A DNA stretch of 64,000 nucleotides from Rhabditophanes sp. KR3021 (Eukaryota; Nematoda; Chromadorea; Rhabditida; Alloionematidae), in contig CAUJLY010000001.1 of the NCBI GenBank assembly GCA_963281155.1, forward strand, positions 8,060,001 through 8,124,000. Reading direction: 5' to 3'. Below the pieces are notes generated by a model. The model saw nothing but the letters and a program-made list of their open reading frames with translations. It was not told the origin of the DNA and did no database searches. The first letter of the stretch is position 1. Each line of letters opens with the position of its first letter. This document shows, one piece after another, positions 1 through 11,702 of this stretch. The translations under genes and the position numbers were made by a program.

Positions 1-720
1 AGCCCTAATCACAAGACACGACATGGTAGTGTGGAATATCCTAAAGCTGCTGCGAAGAAAATTCGGACCACCAGAAAAAGGCCCACCAAAATCGCTGCAA
101 GTTGGACAAGCTGCCTTGGACGAAGACTACGCAAACTTCAAGATTCGAGCGGGAGCACCAATGCTGATGGACAAAAAGATCAAGTCCAACAAACCAGACA
201 TTGTCATCTTCCGGAAAGAACCAAAGTTAGCCGTCGTCTTGGAAGTCTCAATCCCAGCACTGAAGAACTACAACCTCCAGAAAGATATCAAGCTAACCAA
301 GTACACAAAGAACTCGGTCTTGGATATCAACATGGACAATGTAAGAACGGTGACTAGAGACCAGAATTTCTGTGAAATCCTTGAAGCTACCCATCACTGC
401 CGCGCTCTATTCTGCCCAGTCATCATTGGTACCTATGGAGAATTCTTGGAGTCTGAAAACGCTGGGCTGTACAAGATCTTTGGAGAACTTGGGGTGACTG
501 AAAAAGAGGTGGAAAGATTGAAAGAAACATTGTGCCTGTCGGTCATCACCTCCACAACCCGCATGATCCTAAAACATCTGAAGGCTCCCGAAACTGACTA
601 ATTTAACCATTTTTATTTGTATTTCCTTGTATTTATTGTATGTATTATATCATTATTGTATGCCCCTAAAAAGGCGATATTGCAAATAAACAAATATACT
701 AGCTGGGACTGTAGGTAATG
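1..720 (+). mobile_element. 3' end of a non-LTR retrotransposon, cut by the window edge
   Basis: The window opens inside a long reading frame whose C-terminal part looks like the restriction-like endonuclease region that follows reverse transcriptase in the R2/R4/NeSL group of non-LTR elements. A short AT-rich 3' untranslated stretch follows the stop at 601 and ends near the A-rich run at 680-700. Only the last fifth or so of such an element is visible, so completeness, insertion site and 5' end cannot be judged. The 3' boundary is a guess; no target-site duplication can be seen because the 5' end is missing. Confidence 0.6.
2..601 (+). CDS. Retrotransposon ORF, C-terminal endonuclease region (partial)
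   Basis: The frame is open from the first bases of the window, so the ATG at 23 is probably internal and the protein continues upstream. The visible 199 residues contain the block KPDIVIF followed after about ten residues by VVLEVSIP and then KYTKNS. This layout (K/R-PD, then a hydrophobic strand ending in an acidic residue, then a KY motif) matches the PD-(D/E)xK restriction-like endonuclease found C-terminal to the reverse transcriptase in R2, R4 and NeSL elements, which cuts the target DNA for target-primed reverse transcription. The usual CCHC finger just upstream of this domain should lie outside the window. No stop or frameshift is seen in this part, so the copy may be young. The assignment rests on motif spacing, not on a search. 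Confidence 0.6.
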   Translation, partial: ALITRHDMVVWNILKLLRRKFGPPEKGPPKSLQVGQAALDEDYANFKIRAGAPMLMDKKIKSNKPDIVIFRKEPKLAVVLEVSIPALKNYNLQKDIKLTKYTKNSVLDINMDNVRTVTRDQNFCEILEATHHCRALFCPVIIGTYGEFLESENAGLYKIFGELGVTEKEVERLKETLCLSVITSTTRMILKHLKAPETD

Positions 721-2360
721 CCTTCAGTTTGACTTAAAAAAATTTTTTTTTTATCATGGAAAAAAAATAACTTTTAACTAGTTTATTTTATTCTAATTAT
801 TACTATTACATCAATGGAGTTGGCAATCAACAGTACATAATATTGAAAAATATCCACTATTTAGCTGTGTTTATTATGGTTAAGAGTTGACTCGATTAAA
901 AACAAAGGTTTATAATGCTGTATAATGTTGTATAATGGTGAGTTTAATCTTGTTTTAGGATAGATCATAAGCAATATCACAAACGGACCCACCTATTTAG
1001 AATGAATAAGAGACGCCATATTGCTTGTAGGTGGATGTATTTTGAAAGAAATGCTAACAGTAGATTGGCGCTACTGTGTTTATATAAAATTAAAGATGGT
1101 TGGCAGTCAAAATGTTCATCAGACACGGAAAGGTTTTATTAATCTTATTTTCCTTTGCAATCGGTCTATTTCCGTTCGATCATTCCCCCCTCTTTCTAGA
1201 TGAAGCCATTTCCATTAAGAGATTTTGCCAGGAAAACATTATGTTACCAAATTTATTTATGTAGCATAATTTGAATACAAAGTGTTCTTGTTGATTTCGA
1301 TTAAGGTCATTGTATAAATATGATTAAAGATTCATACTACTTCGTACAAGTATTTATTAAAATACTTACAAATTTAGGTTTATTGGCACGTTTTTAAAAT
1401 ACCGGCTGCAATCGACACATAAAACATTTCTCTATCAAGTTTAAATTATAATTAACAGTAAATAATTTCGTTTGTTTCCCAACTTTGTTCATAATCAACC
1501 AAACTGTTTGAAGTTAACCTTAAACAAAGAGTTGGGTCTCTTTAATGTAGAAATTTGAAATATTCTGTAGGAGGACACAAAATGGTTGAGACAACCTGTA
1601 ACTCATTGCCAGTTGGTTTGTCGCTCTAACTAAGAATTGTCTTTACACAATGGCTTCTTTCGGAATGTATTTCTCAAACATCCTGATGCAGTGGAAATAG
1701 AATGTTTAGATTTAATTATCCGAGATATGAATGCGTAACTCAATACATTTACGGTCAGGATATCAATTAACGAATGAAGAAACTAAACTTCTGACCAGCC
1801 AAACTACACAGAAACATATGCCAATGGACTGAATTTGGTGTGCTTCCAAAAGAAGATACATTTCAATTGGAATGTATGGATGATGAATTGGTTAATCGCA
1901 AAGTTGTTAAAGGTGACAAAATGTAGGAAGAGTGATGATGTGTGATAAAAATGTGAACATTCATGATTATTTACCCAATTAAGTAAATAAATACATATAT
2001 ACGCTTTGTACAGAATAAGAAACCCGTCAATAATAAAATATGCAACATTTCGATAAGTAATTTATTGTCATCAACTAAGCAAATATTTTAACAATGCAAA
2101 CGATTTATAGCAACTTAGGCACCTTAATAAAGTTAATTTACGAATGAACTTTCTTTAAAAGGGTCTAATAAATTACTTTAATCTATTAACTGACAAATCA
2201 TATAATCTTTATCCAATGAAACTTTTGTTGAGGGATAATAAATATGGTCAATTCAATTAAACTATTCTATAAAATTTATCTAACAAGAGGTTACATATGG
2301 AATATTTTGGATATAGACCATAAAAAGAAGAAACTTTAAATTAAGTTTCATTTTTTAAAA
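721..2360. other. Intergenic, with a degenerate coding relic near 1550-1925
   Basis: No intact gene is visible in about 1.6 kb. Between 1550 and 1925 there are short stretches with amino-acid composition typical of coding sequence in the plus frames, for example HPDAVEIECLDLI near 1675-1720 and TEFGVLPKEDTF near 1830-1865, separated by stops. This looks like a decayed gene or transposon whose family I cannot name. Confidence 0.3.
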
Positions 2361-5171
2361 ATGAAGTCAAAATGTATTTATTATTTTATATTTTTACTAT
2401 CTTTTGGAAAAATTATAAACGGAGCAATGGGAATTGGGTTTTTGTGTCATAATAATTACCTCGATGGTAGCTACCCATGTGCTTCGGGCATGATTTGCAA
2501 TTCTAATATTCCATGGGTCACAGGAAATTCGCCTTATAGAGTATGTACTCTCATTTGTACCGATGGTTTGTTTAAGAGATAAATTATTAACCCATGTATT
2601 TATTTTATAACTCTTAAAAATGGAATATCCTTTTAATAAATATGACTTAAATCGGTAGATAGAAATAATATCAGTTTATTCTAGACTATCAATGTACGAA
2701 TGAAAACGGCGACGGAAAATGCGTATTGCAAACAGAACAGGGTGGTGGACAAACAGTCAAAGGTTGCCAAGTATTGGACTTAAGTGTTAAAGTTTGTTAT
2801 AATTCTGGACATTGTGGTGCTCCATTTGCATGTAATCGTTTTACAGGTAATTAATATTTCTTGGACTTCCCAAATTCCAAGCATAATTTGTAGTTTTAAA
2901 ATAATCTTCTCATAATATTAATATATTTATTTACAGGAAGATGCGATGGTCAGACAGGTCCAGGAAAATCATGTTCCACAACTACTGGATTTTGCAATCA
3001 ATTTGTTGAGATTGATGGATGCCATCCAGGTCTATTAACAGATGGAACATCATGGTGTGTCAAAATGTGCACAAGCGATGAGGATTGTGGCTTACGTTTA
3101 ATAGGCGCATGTAAATTACAAACCGAAATCAAATCTGACTTGCCAAAAAAGTTTTGTACAAATGTAGACAAGAATAATCACTACGGCACTGATTTAAGAC
3201 CAGGAGAAGATTGCCCACCTGGTACGACTCCAAATCAATATTTATTTAAATGTCTGAGGCCATTTAGAAAATTTGGCGAAGTTTGTGGAAAAGCTACAGG
3301 ACATGGAAAAACTATTTCTCAATGTGGTGTTGATATAGCGTGTAATCCCAGTTTGATTAATCCAACATGTACCAAAATATGTACATCACATACGGATTGT
3401 TTTGACAATCAAAACCAATATTCGTGTGTCTCAATGGCGGACGCCGTTGATGGTTGGCCCTCAAAGTTTTGCAATGTTGGTAAAGCACCGCAGTGTATTT
3501 CTAATCCTCAATGTGTATCAAAAGGATCCTTATTCACATGCAACCTTTTTACATTACAATGCGTATTACCAGAAGGAATACCAATCGGTTTTCCTTGTGC
3601 TCCTTTGGGAAATCCTTGCTACAAATCAGTTTGTAATTCTCAAGTTAAAAGATGCACATTACCTTGTGAAGGTGTCAATGCTCATTGTGGATCTCCATCT
3701 AATCCAGGGACTTGTGTTTTAGAACAAGATATTACTAAGTCTTCAGACATGGTTTATGTTTGTAAATTGAATTATATTCCACCCGGTTGTAGCACAGCTA
3801 ACTATTGCACATCTCCATCAGTATGTAATCGTTATAGTTATACTTGTGAAACTAGACCTACAATAGGACAACGTTGCATGGCTTCAGCTCTTAGCTGTGC
3901 AGCCCCGTATGTCTGCAACCATTTAACCAAGTCAAAAGATTCATTTTGTACTACTCCATGTGCAAGTGATGGTAATTGCTTAAGAAATAATGTCCCAGGA
4001 AATTGCATACCAATAAAAGATCTATCGCTAACTGGAACACAAACTCAAGTTTGTAGTCATGATGATACTACACGAAGTTGTAAAAATGAAAATGAATGTA
4101 TACCTTCTGATGTTTGCAATTTGTTCACCTTGAAATGTGAAACGTTTTTACTAAGAGGGCAATCATGTATAACAGGAGGGACACCGTGCGTTTTTCCATT
4201 CGTGTGTAATGCCCTTGTTACAAATTCCACTACTTTTATATGTGATACAGCTTGTGATGATAATTGTGACAATAACTTTATTTGTACTGAAACTGTTGAT
4301 CCTACATTTAATGGTGGTCCAATAAAAGTTTGTGTTGCGCCTGAAAGTTGTGGACCTACAAAGCAATGCGAAGAAGGTCTAGTTTGTAACCCCTTTGGAT
4401 TTAATGGAAGTTCGTGTACTCAAACGTGTCTCTTTAATTCTGAATGTAATGTGGGAGAAGGTGAAACATGTAAAGTAATAAATGACCCGGCAAATGTTGG
4501 AAAAATTATTCTCGTTTGTGTTCCTTCAAACTATGCACAATGTGACGTACTAAATCCATGCTCATTTCCGGAGGCTTGTGATTTGAAAAATTCTCTCTGT
4601 CAAACTATGCCGGGATATGGTGAATCTTGTAATTTAAAAGGCATTCAATGTAAGATTGGATATACGTGCAATAGATATTCAATTTCAGATGACGAAAGAT
4701 TTTCGTGTACTAGAGCATGCGATGATAATGATGATTGTGGAAATAATGGAAGATGTATTACGACATTTGATTCTATTAATGAAAAGGCCGTAAGTGTCTG
4801 TCGAGGAGAAAGGTAATCCCTGTACATTTGGAAGATGCCCTCAGTATCAACTTTGCAATCCCTATCTATACAAATGCTACGATGATCCCGATTATCATTG
4901 TGAAGATAAGATAACTAGTGGAAGGAATAGTTGTGAATCTATGAAACATTATTGTGATAAACCAGAGCATTGTCAATTTTTGACGGAAAATTGTAGAAAG
5001 AGCTGTAATAGATGCTATTCAACATACAAATGCCCAGTAACATCTTTAAGAAATACTACTTCAAATACTCCATACCGTCCTAATTTTGACAGATATGCAC
5101 GCCCAACTACTAGACGATATTATCAAAGACAACGTCAATTACTTTTGCACGTACGTAATAATGTGTCATAA
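2361..5171 (+). CDS. Secreted cysteine-rich repeat protein with C-terminal ShKT-like domain; one frame break
   Basis: Exons 2361-2565, 2685-2846 and 2937 onward join in phase 1 with consensus splice sites. The product starts with a signal peptide (residues 1-21) and then carries about a dozen repeats of some 45 residues with the pattern C-x-x-G/P-x-x-CN-x5-C, e.g. CNPFGF, CNLFTLKC, CNRYSYTC. The last 40 residues before an Arg/Tyr-rich tail have the ShKT cysteine pattern (CED ... CRKSCNRC), a domain found in many secreted nematode proteins, with one extra cysteine. At about 4802 the frame shifts by +1: the frame that ends at the TAA at 4816 and the frame running on from 4803 encode two halves of one repeat. 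No plausible intron fits, so this is an indel, genuine or from assembly. Likely extracellular; function unknown. The same repeat occurs in the gene at 62778-63251. Confidence 0.72.
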
Positions 5172-5197
5172 TAAATAAATTTTTAAAAAACAAAAAG

Positions 5198-5815
5198 TCA
5201 ACATAGTGCTATATAACTTCTTTTATTTGTTAAATTTAAACAGCTACGATGTACAGCGATAGGTTTTTTAGAGCCACGGACAAGCGGAAGGACATCGAAG
5301 ATACATGGCTTGGTCGGAGGGAACACCTCGATCACCCAATCGACACAGTGGATTTGATTAACATTTCTCTCCCAGGATTGTAATTCTTCTATTTGACGAT
5401 TAAATCGTTTCTTTTGGCACAAGAATCATTGATAGAGTAACTGTAACAGCATCGAATGTCATAGATGCTCTAATCTTACTAGGTAAGTACGGATAACATT
5501 TATTTTGATTTTTTCAATAAAGCTGCGCAACTTAAAGCATTTATTAATTTGAATAAAGATACTTACCATTATAATAAACTCTGTCTCTTGATTAATAATC
5601 CTATGCCGAAAAGTAGGTGTAGTCACTTCATTAGGACTTTGAGCCCAAATGAGACGTTCAGGATTAACAGGTGTTGACACATAATTAGCATGAACGTAAT
5701 AAGATTCAAACCCAGGTCATTTAACAACACAATAAGCTGTCTGATGAGGTATTAGTGGATTAGTTTGACATTCATCGAAAATAATTAAAGAACGTGAATG
5801 GCTGGCAATAAAATA
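5198..5815 (-). pseudogene. Protein tyrosine phosphatase pseudogene
   Basis: Read on the minus strand, 5680-5580 encodes YYVHANYVSTPVNPERLIW..., the strand of classical tyrosine phosphatases that normally reads like DYIHANYVSTP...RFI. After a spliceable intron (about 5575 to 5480), 5375-5230 encodes HCVDWVIEVFPPTKPCIFD...VRGSKKPIAVHRS, which corresponds to the WPD loop and the catalytic P-loop. The gene is dead: WPD reads WVI, the catalytic cysteine of HCSAG is arginine (HRS, near 5240), an in-frame TGA lies near 5716, and the frame changes around 5420. Upstream residues (5815-5720) look like the start of the same domain. Large PTP families with many inactive members are typical of nematodes. 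No function is expected. Confidence 0.7.
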
Positions 5816-6051
5816 AATACAATGAACTCTTATTATTTCCTCTTTAAAATAAATATACATTGATGCCTAAATTTAATCTGCATTAAAAAGACTTAATAAA
5901 AATGAATATCATACACACTTCAACGTCACAAAATCATTTCCTTTAAACACAATATAAAGGCCCGGAGGTAAAAGATATAAAGTTAGCTGTATCTATAAAT
6001 ATTAGCAAAATGGTCCCATCGACATATTAAAAGTAGTATTCTACAACAAAT

Positions 6052-7105
6052 ATGCCTGATTACGTTGGGATTTTTAATTTTATTATGACTCCAGTTAGTG
6101 TTTTTACTAATTTGGTAGCTATTTATGTAACAAGTAAGCATGTTAATCATGATGACTCAATGAATCCCTATCAATCTGTGCTTGTTACTCAATTTGGCTT
6201 TGGCATTATTTCAGTTTTGATAAATTGTATAGGGAAAATGCAGATGTTTGCCGTTGATGGTTATTTAGTGTTTCATCTTGATTATTTTGAGTTTAGTAAA
6301 ATTGGGAGATTTTATTATAAATTGATAGTATTTTTTAATTTGGGGTTTATGTATGTGAATGTTTGTACGGTTACTTTGATTGTTATTTGGAGATACTTGC
6401 GAATAGTTAGGAAAAAACAATTAAATTATTATCACATTGTTATGGGAATGATTATAATATTATCAATTACTCATTTATTAGCTTATGGAGCTTTTCTATC
6501 TTTCAATGATAGCATACCTTCAAATATATTATCACGTCAATTCCCAAATGTCGTTAAGGGTAATTTTCAATTGGAGCGAAATCCAGCTTCAATTGCAATG
6601 TATACAGTAAGTTAATAACAACATTTATAATATGTATTCAACACAATGTGTATAATATTTCCAGAAAAAGTTCCCTTTTTACATATCTTTAATAACATAC
6701 ATAACATTTTACCTTCTCAACTACACAATTATATTTATAATCTTTTACCGTTTTATCAAATACACCCAAAAAAAGGCAACTTCCCTGACTCTCAAAACAA
6801 AACAGATGTCTGGTGAGTTTTCTCGAATTCTATTTTTCGAAGCCATCACACCCATTATAATTAGCGGCATACCTGATATCATTTATTTTGCCATGTTGTT
6901 TGTCGATGTAGAAAGGAAGGAAAGAGGTTCTATACTGATACAATTGTTATTATCAGTATCCTTTGTCAATCCAGCCCTGTATATTTTGATGTCGACAAAA
7001 AATAGAAAGTTAATGAGTAGGATATGGGTGAGGAATATTCAGGCAGACAATTCTTTCTCATCACATTTCAGTACAAAATGCTTGGAGAAAGAAGTGGCAT
7101 TATGA
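6052..7105 (+). CDS. Seven-transmembrane chemoreceptor (Str superfamily-like)
   Basis: Two exons, 6052-6606 and 6665-7105, join in phase 0 to give 331 residues. The product has about seven hydrophobic segments: the first near residues 5-27, then segments near 45-63, 93-118, 130-153, 186-222, 249-270 and 282-298, with a short basic third loop (FIKYTQKKATSLTLKTK). An early NPYQSVLVTQFGFG block and a late VNPALYILM block match the nematode serpentine receptors of the Str superfamily, which act as odorant and pheromone receptors in sensory neurons. I cannot assign the subfamily (str, srj, srd or similar). TATA-like elements (5951, 5975) precede it. The C-terminal tail is short, Ser-rich and ends LEKEVAL. 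Confidence 0.75.
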
Positions 7106-7542
7106 AGGACATGTTTGTGTTGTATACGCTTGTTTCTGTAGATTACACAAAATTAGTTTGTACTTTGCAAACAAACATCACCCTCATATTCAACTCAAGA
7201 TATCACAAAATTTAATAAATTTAAACAACATTGCTCAATATTCGAAACTTTTTATTCTTAACAAATTCAGTTTCTATGAATTAATCATAATTATGTATTC
7301 TTTTTTATCGGCATAAAAATAAAATAAATAAATACATGTTACGTTTTAAAAAAGTATATCTTTACCTCTGCCATTTCGTTTGCATCTATTACATCTACTA
7401 GCACAACTTGTTAACAAGTTTCTCCAAAATAGCACATTTTAATATCAAAATTATATAGATTTGGAAACGAGGGCTGTGCCATAAATTATGATATCCCTGA
7501 AACATCAGTCTATTGAATGGCATTGCCATAGGAACGTATGGG

Positions 7543-7550
7543 TATATAAA
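7543..7550 (+). promoter_or_regulatory. TATA box of the 7640 gene
   Basis: TATATAAA lies 90 bp upstream of the start codon at 7640 in otherwise non-repetitive sequence. A splice acceptor without a visible donor (TTTTTCAG ending at 7614) lies between it and the ATG, which suggests that the leader is removed by trans-splicing. Confidence 0.4.
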
Positions 7551-7639
7551 GGAGAGATTTTAAAGAAATATCACATTAATTTTTCATTTTTATTAATTTT
7601 CTTTATTTTTCAGATTTACTTTATTTTCTCTACCTGATT

Positions 7640-8228
7640 ATGTCTTGCAATTTGATGCCCGCGGTAAGTTGCTTTTGACAAACACTAATACAATTAATGT
7701 AGCCAGCCAAGGAGCTCGAACCAGTGATTGGGGCTGCTGCTTTTAAGAAACTCAATGAGATTCACGCTCAATGCATTCCTCCTCGCCAAAGAATGAAGCT
7801 CGCTGATGAGGTCATTTCTGCCTTACCTGATGACGTCCAGAAGAAGCTTCCTATTCCTGTGTTCATGAAGGCTTTGCCTGGTGATGTCCAAGAAAAGATG
7901 CGTGCTATCTTCAGTGACAAGGGAAATACCTTTGAACAAAAGTTCGAAAAGGTCCATCAACTTTTCAAGGGTATCCCTGATGATTTGAAAATCAAGTGTG
8001 CCCCACCACCACCTACAGGTAATAACTCATATCTTTAAAAGTTGGGAAAAATTATAATATTTTGAAGGTTTGGAATTCGTTGATGCTGCTACTCGCGAAA
8101 AGCTCACCGCTCTCAAGACCAACTTCGACATGGGGATTCTTGAAAAGCTTGATGCCGTTTACAACATTATCAATGCTCTCCCAGCTGACGTCAAGGCCAA
8201 GCTCGGACCACCAAAGATTGATTATTAA
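7640..8228 (+). CDS. Small helical protein, FAR or SXP/RAL-2-like, family uncertain
   Basis: Exons 7640-7663, 7703-8018 and 8068-8228 join cleanly (phases 0 and 1) to give 166 residues. Codon use is strongly biased to C/G-ending codons compared with neighbours, which suggests high expression. There is no signal peptide. The sequence is almost all amphipathic helix, broken by three repeats of a short motif: LPDDVQKKLP, LPGDVQEKM and LPADVKAKLGPP, plus IPDDLKIKC. Helical proteins of this size with repeated P-x-D-V/L-K steps include the fatty-acid and retinol-binding (FAR) proteins and the SXP/RAL-2 group of nematodes, but I see no diagnostic motif of either. A trans-splice-like acceptor ends at 7614, 25 bp before the ATG. 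Confidence 0.65.
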
Positions 8229-9005
8229 ATGGTGCTGGATTTGGGAAAAAGCTTCAGTGGAAAAACTGACTACATATATTGAATGAGATTATCGTGTTTT
8301 TATTGTATGATTTAAAGAAGGAAATAAATATGTAGAAAGCATCTTTTGATATTTAAAAAAGGATTTAAAAGTACGTTTAAAAATAGGTTGTTTGTTGGTA
8401 TTTGAAAATGGATTGTTTGTCAAAATTGGCATTAATTATGTCTCGATTAAAGCAAAGTTAATTGTGTTTACATTTGCAAATAAATCTATCCCATTTCCAA
8501 GACAACCAAAGTCGTAAACAGAAAAAATACTAAATTGCACTGATTATGTAAGTTAATGTGATTGAAACATACGTAATTAGATAAACAAATTAAGTTGAAG
8601 TGATTAAATGAATAACCAATTATAAGCTTAAACTTGACAATAATTGGCTCGTGCTAACAAACAACTTCTTAAAAAATTAATACAAAAACATCTTTTGATG
8701 TAGCAGTCAATTTCCGTCGAATTTAATACACTTTAAAGCAATCATTAGTAGCTTACACCATTGCTTTTTAATGCAAACTAAGTTAGAGTCATACTTGTAT
8801 TGTAATACAATAAATTAACCTTCTTTACACCAACTATACTTACTCTCGTGTTAACAAAAAATCAAAGTGGTTTGTTAGGGACTAGTTATTGGTTACATCG
8901 TTACCGAAAAATTGTTTAGACAATCTTAAACCACTCCAAGTCTTTTCTTTCAACTATTCAATTGTAGAGTTGTTTGTTGTGAAGAATAGGATAATTTGGG
9001 ATGGC
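8229..9005. other. Intergenic, no feature seen
   Basis: About 780 bp of AT-rich sequence between two plus-strand genes. A polyadenylation signal (AATAAA) lies near 8323 for the upstream gene. I find no further exon, RNA gene or repeat. Confidence 0.4.
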
Positions 9006-9006
9006 C

Positions 9007-9014
9007 TATAAAAA
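9007..9014 (+). promoter_or_regulatory. TATA box of the 9054 gene
   Basis: CTATAAAAAG lies about 45 bp upstream of the start codon at 9054, a spacing that allows a short untranslated leader starting near 9037. Confidence 0.5.
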
Positions 9015-9053
9015 GCTGGGCAAATGATTTCACTTTTAAGTTCAGTTTGGACG

Positions 9054-10431
9054 ATGGTCGGCAAGGTTATTTTGATTCTAGGCTTTTTGGTTGGAGTTAG
9101 TGTTGGGGAGGAATGTATAGGGTTTTCAGCCGAGGTAAATTTAGTTTTGTTGCTGTATAATTTATTTATAAATGCTTAAAGTTAATTCGAGGCTGCTTTG
9201 GTGGATATCTAAAATTCTACAACCAGTCCTTAATTGAAGGAGGCAAATTACCTCCACATAAATTCATCACTGACACCAGGTTGCATTTTGAATATTATAA
9301 TAAAAAGAATTCAGTCAAAGCTCTGTGCAAGAATGAATTAGAATTGGCTATTTGTTTGGCCTCAACTGTTGCCTGTATAACTAGTGAAAAAATCCAAAAA
9401 GTTTTCTCGACTGATGCTGACAATGCCTGGCTGTATTTCATGGATTACCATGCGAATTCGTACCAATGTTCATTTGCTTTAGATTATGTTACAGAACATT
9501 ATGACTGCATTAAATCTATACCTTCTACTTCTGAATATAAAAGATGTCATTCTGATTTTGAAGAAAACTCAAAGTCCTTAAATGAATGTTTTTCAGTAAA
9601 AGAATTTTTGGCTTGCCGTACAAGAGTAGAAATTAATCATTGCGGTGAACTTGCTGGTGATTTGTATTGTAATATGTACGAGCATGCATACAATCAAAAG
9701 TATTCATCCTGCGATACTAAAATGCTGATTTGTAGTCAACCAAATTTTAGAGAAGTTGGCTGTGAATCATCCTCTTACGATGTAAATTTTGTTAACTTTG
9801 AAATACTTATAAATTTGTTTAGAAAGTAACGAAATGCTACGACCAATATCTGACCAATTATTATCAATCCGTCGAAACAAATGCAACTTTACCCTCCTAC
9901 ACAAAACTAGTTAGAGCCAAAGGTGCCTTTAAGAAATTACATCTCACAACAGCCGTAGACAAAATGTGTAAAATACATAGTAACCTAATATCCTGTTTAG
10001 GCGACGAAGTAGCCTGCATCACGGACTCGACAATTCAATCTATTTTCAAAGTAAACGAAAATGATTCAAAAAATTATGTTACTTTATTTGTGTCTGAGGA
10101 ATTTCAATGTAGAACAGACCCGGTATTTTTTAAAAATAATTACCTTTGTCTCGAAAAAGCAAACAATGTTCTAAATTTGCGGTCAGATAAATGTGTTGAT
10201 ACAAGAAGAAATGATATTATCAAAGTTGGACTATGTAAAGCACATGTTAATTACATTGCTTGTGTTCAAGATCTTAATACTGACTTATGCGGAGCAGATG
10301 CTGGATATTTTATGTGCAATATGTTAAAGAGTATCTATACTTCTATCTTCTCGCATTGCCAGGATAAATTTTCTATTTGCGAGAAGAAATCAACAAAGCA
10401 TTTTGTAGGATTGGAAGAGGAATGGATTTGA
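9054..10431 (+). CDS. Secreted protein with two tandem DUF19 (T20D4.11)-like domains
   Basis: Exons 9054-9134, 9182-9781 and 9823-10431 join in phase 0, giving about 429 residues. Residues 1-18 form a signal peptide. Two halves of about 190 residues align with each other: each has C-x-A/G...VACIT, then a YQC or FQC, a YDCI or YLCLEKA, a run of cysteines and finally CGELAGDLYCNMYEHAY or CGADAGYFMCNMLKSIY followed by a C. The CG-x-x-A-x-x-[FY]-x-C block with flanking cysteines is characteristic of DUF19, a nematode secreted-protein domain of unknown function. Exon 2 carries the first domain and exon 3 the second, so the protein probably arose by exon duplication. The 3' end is uncertain: an alternative donor at 10405 could splice to 10502 and add a short different tail. 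Confidence 0.68.
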
Positions 10432-10479
10432 ATATATTTAATTTAATAATATTAATAACTTTAATAATAATAAATTTAA

Positions 10480-11460
10480 TAATTAAATTATCTCTTCACA
10501 GTGGATAATGCGTTTACTTCCCAATTTCATCGTAAAACAATTACAACTGTAAACTACCCAGGAATTAGATTATATTCAAAAGATTCTTATCAATTAGATA
10601 TAAATTTAAAGAAATATGGAAAAGTTTGGAGTATACAATGTCAGGGTGGTAACCTTATTAACCGTACAGGAGAGGAACCAGAAACGATAAGTAAAATGAA
10701 TGTTTTCAAAAATATACTCATGAAACAGAAAAACTGCTTTTTCTAAATTTGAAATATTAGAACAATTAAAGTATCATATACAATATAACTATTAAAGCAA
10801 TCAACAAAGCTGGCATAATTGATCATTCCCTTTGCTGGTGTTATTGAGCTGTATAACTATCATATGTACAAAACTTTAAATAATTCTTAAATTACAGTAC
10901 TAAATAATACTATGAATGATAAAAGTATGTTTAGGTTGAATTTCACAAAGGGAATTCATCAGGGATTGTCAATTGTAGCTAGTGAGATGAATTTAAATCA
11001 CACTGGATCTTACAAAGATTTAGTTCAAAAGGAAGATGCTGCTCATCAAAAGCGTCTTCAACAGGAAATGAATGCTGGTAAGTTGTTTTATTTTAAGTGA
11101 CCTTTTGAATTAATATTAACTTTTTTTAGAGAGCTGCTGAATATGTCTTATTATTGACGAAATTTCTCCACTTCGAGGGCTTGGTAGTTTAAACAATTTA
11201 AACGTTACTGAGTATGTCAAAGACTTGCCAAGGGAAAAGAATTACAAGAAAGATTACTATCTCTCATTGAAGATTTTAACTGCGAACGTCACTTTGGAAA
11301 AGGAACCGATCATAGTGAAGCTTCTAAAGAATCCTTAACAAAGGCATACAATGTCCTTACTGGTTCAAAAAAAGTCGTTGGTGAGGTACATGGAAGAAGA
11401 TGTTCTGAAATTATGTCTGACGGGCTCCTAAATATCCTGCCTTTAATGTAGTTCCTCGCC
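10480..11460 (+). pseudogene. Unresolved coding remnants
   Basis: Three coding-like stretches follow the DUF19-like gene: 10502-10746 (ends KNCFF), 10890-11088 (contains FRLNFTKGIHQGLSIV, ends at a good donor GTAAGT) and 11131-11450, where two different frames look coding in turn (one with CLIIDEISPL, the other QRLAKGKELQERLL). They cannot be joined into one open protein because of stops and phase clashes. I read this as a decayed gene or a poorly assembled one; I cannot identify the family. Confidence 0.35.
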
Positions 11461-11702
11461 TTTCTATTTAATTTAAGAATTCCTCGCATGAATCTACAGG
11501 TATAACTTTAACAAAAACTAGAACTATCCACGTGATAATTAATTTAATTGGCATAGTTTCTCAAATATACCTTTTAATGACGATTCCTAACTAAATGTAA
11601 CAAGATATAAATAATAATTAAACCAATAAACTTTTATTCGTTCAATATACAAACATATTTAGGCTGTAAAATTTAGAAGATAATAAATTCGACAAAATAA
11701 AA

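Noticed and set aside
4790..4805. A 16-bp GT-AG intron that would repair the frame of the cysteine-repeat gene
   Set aside because: Such an intron is far below the length seen elsewhere in the window (about 40 bp or more); an indel explains the data better.
5705..5725. GGGTTTGAATC on the minus strand resembling a tRNA T-loop
   Set aside because: No acceptor, D or anticodon stem can be drawn around it; it is part of the tyrosine phosphatase relic.
10440..10490. Long TTAATAAT-rich stretch considered as a repeat
   Set aside because: It is an AT-rich 3' flank or intron without a regular unit.
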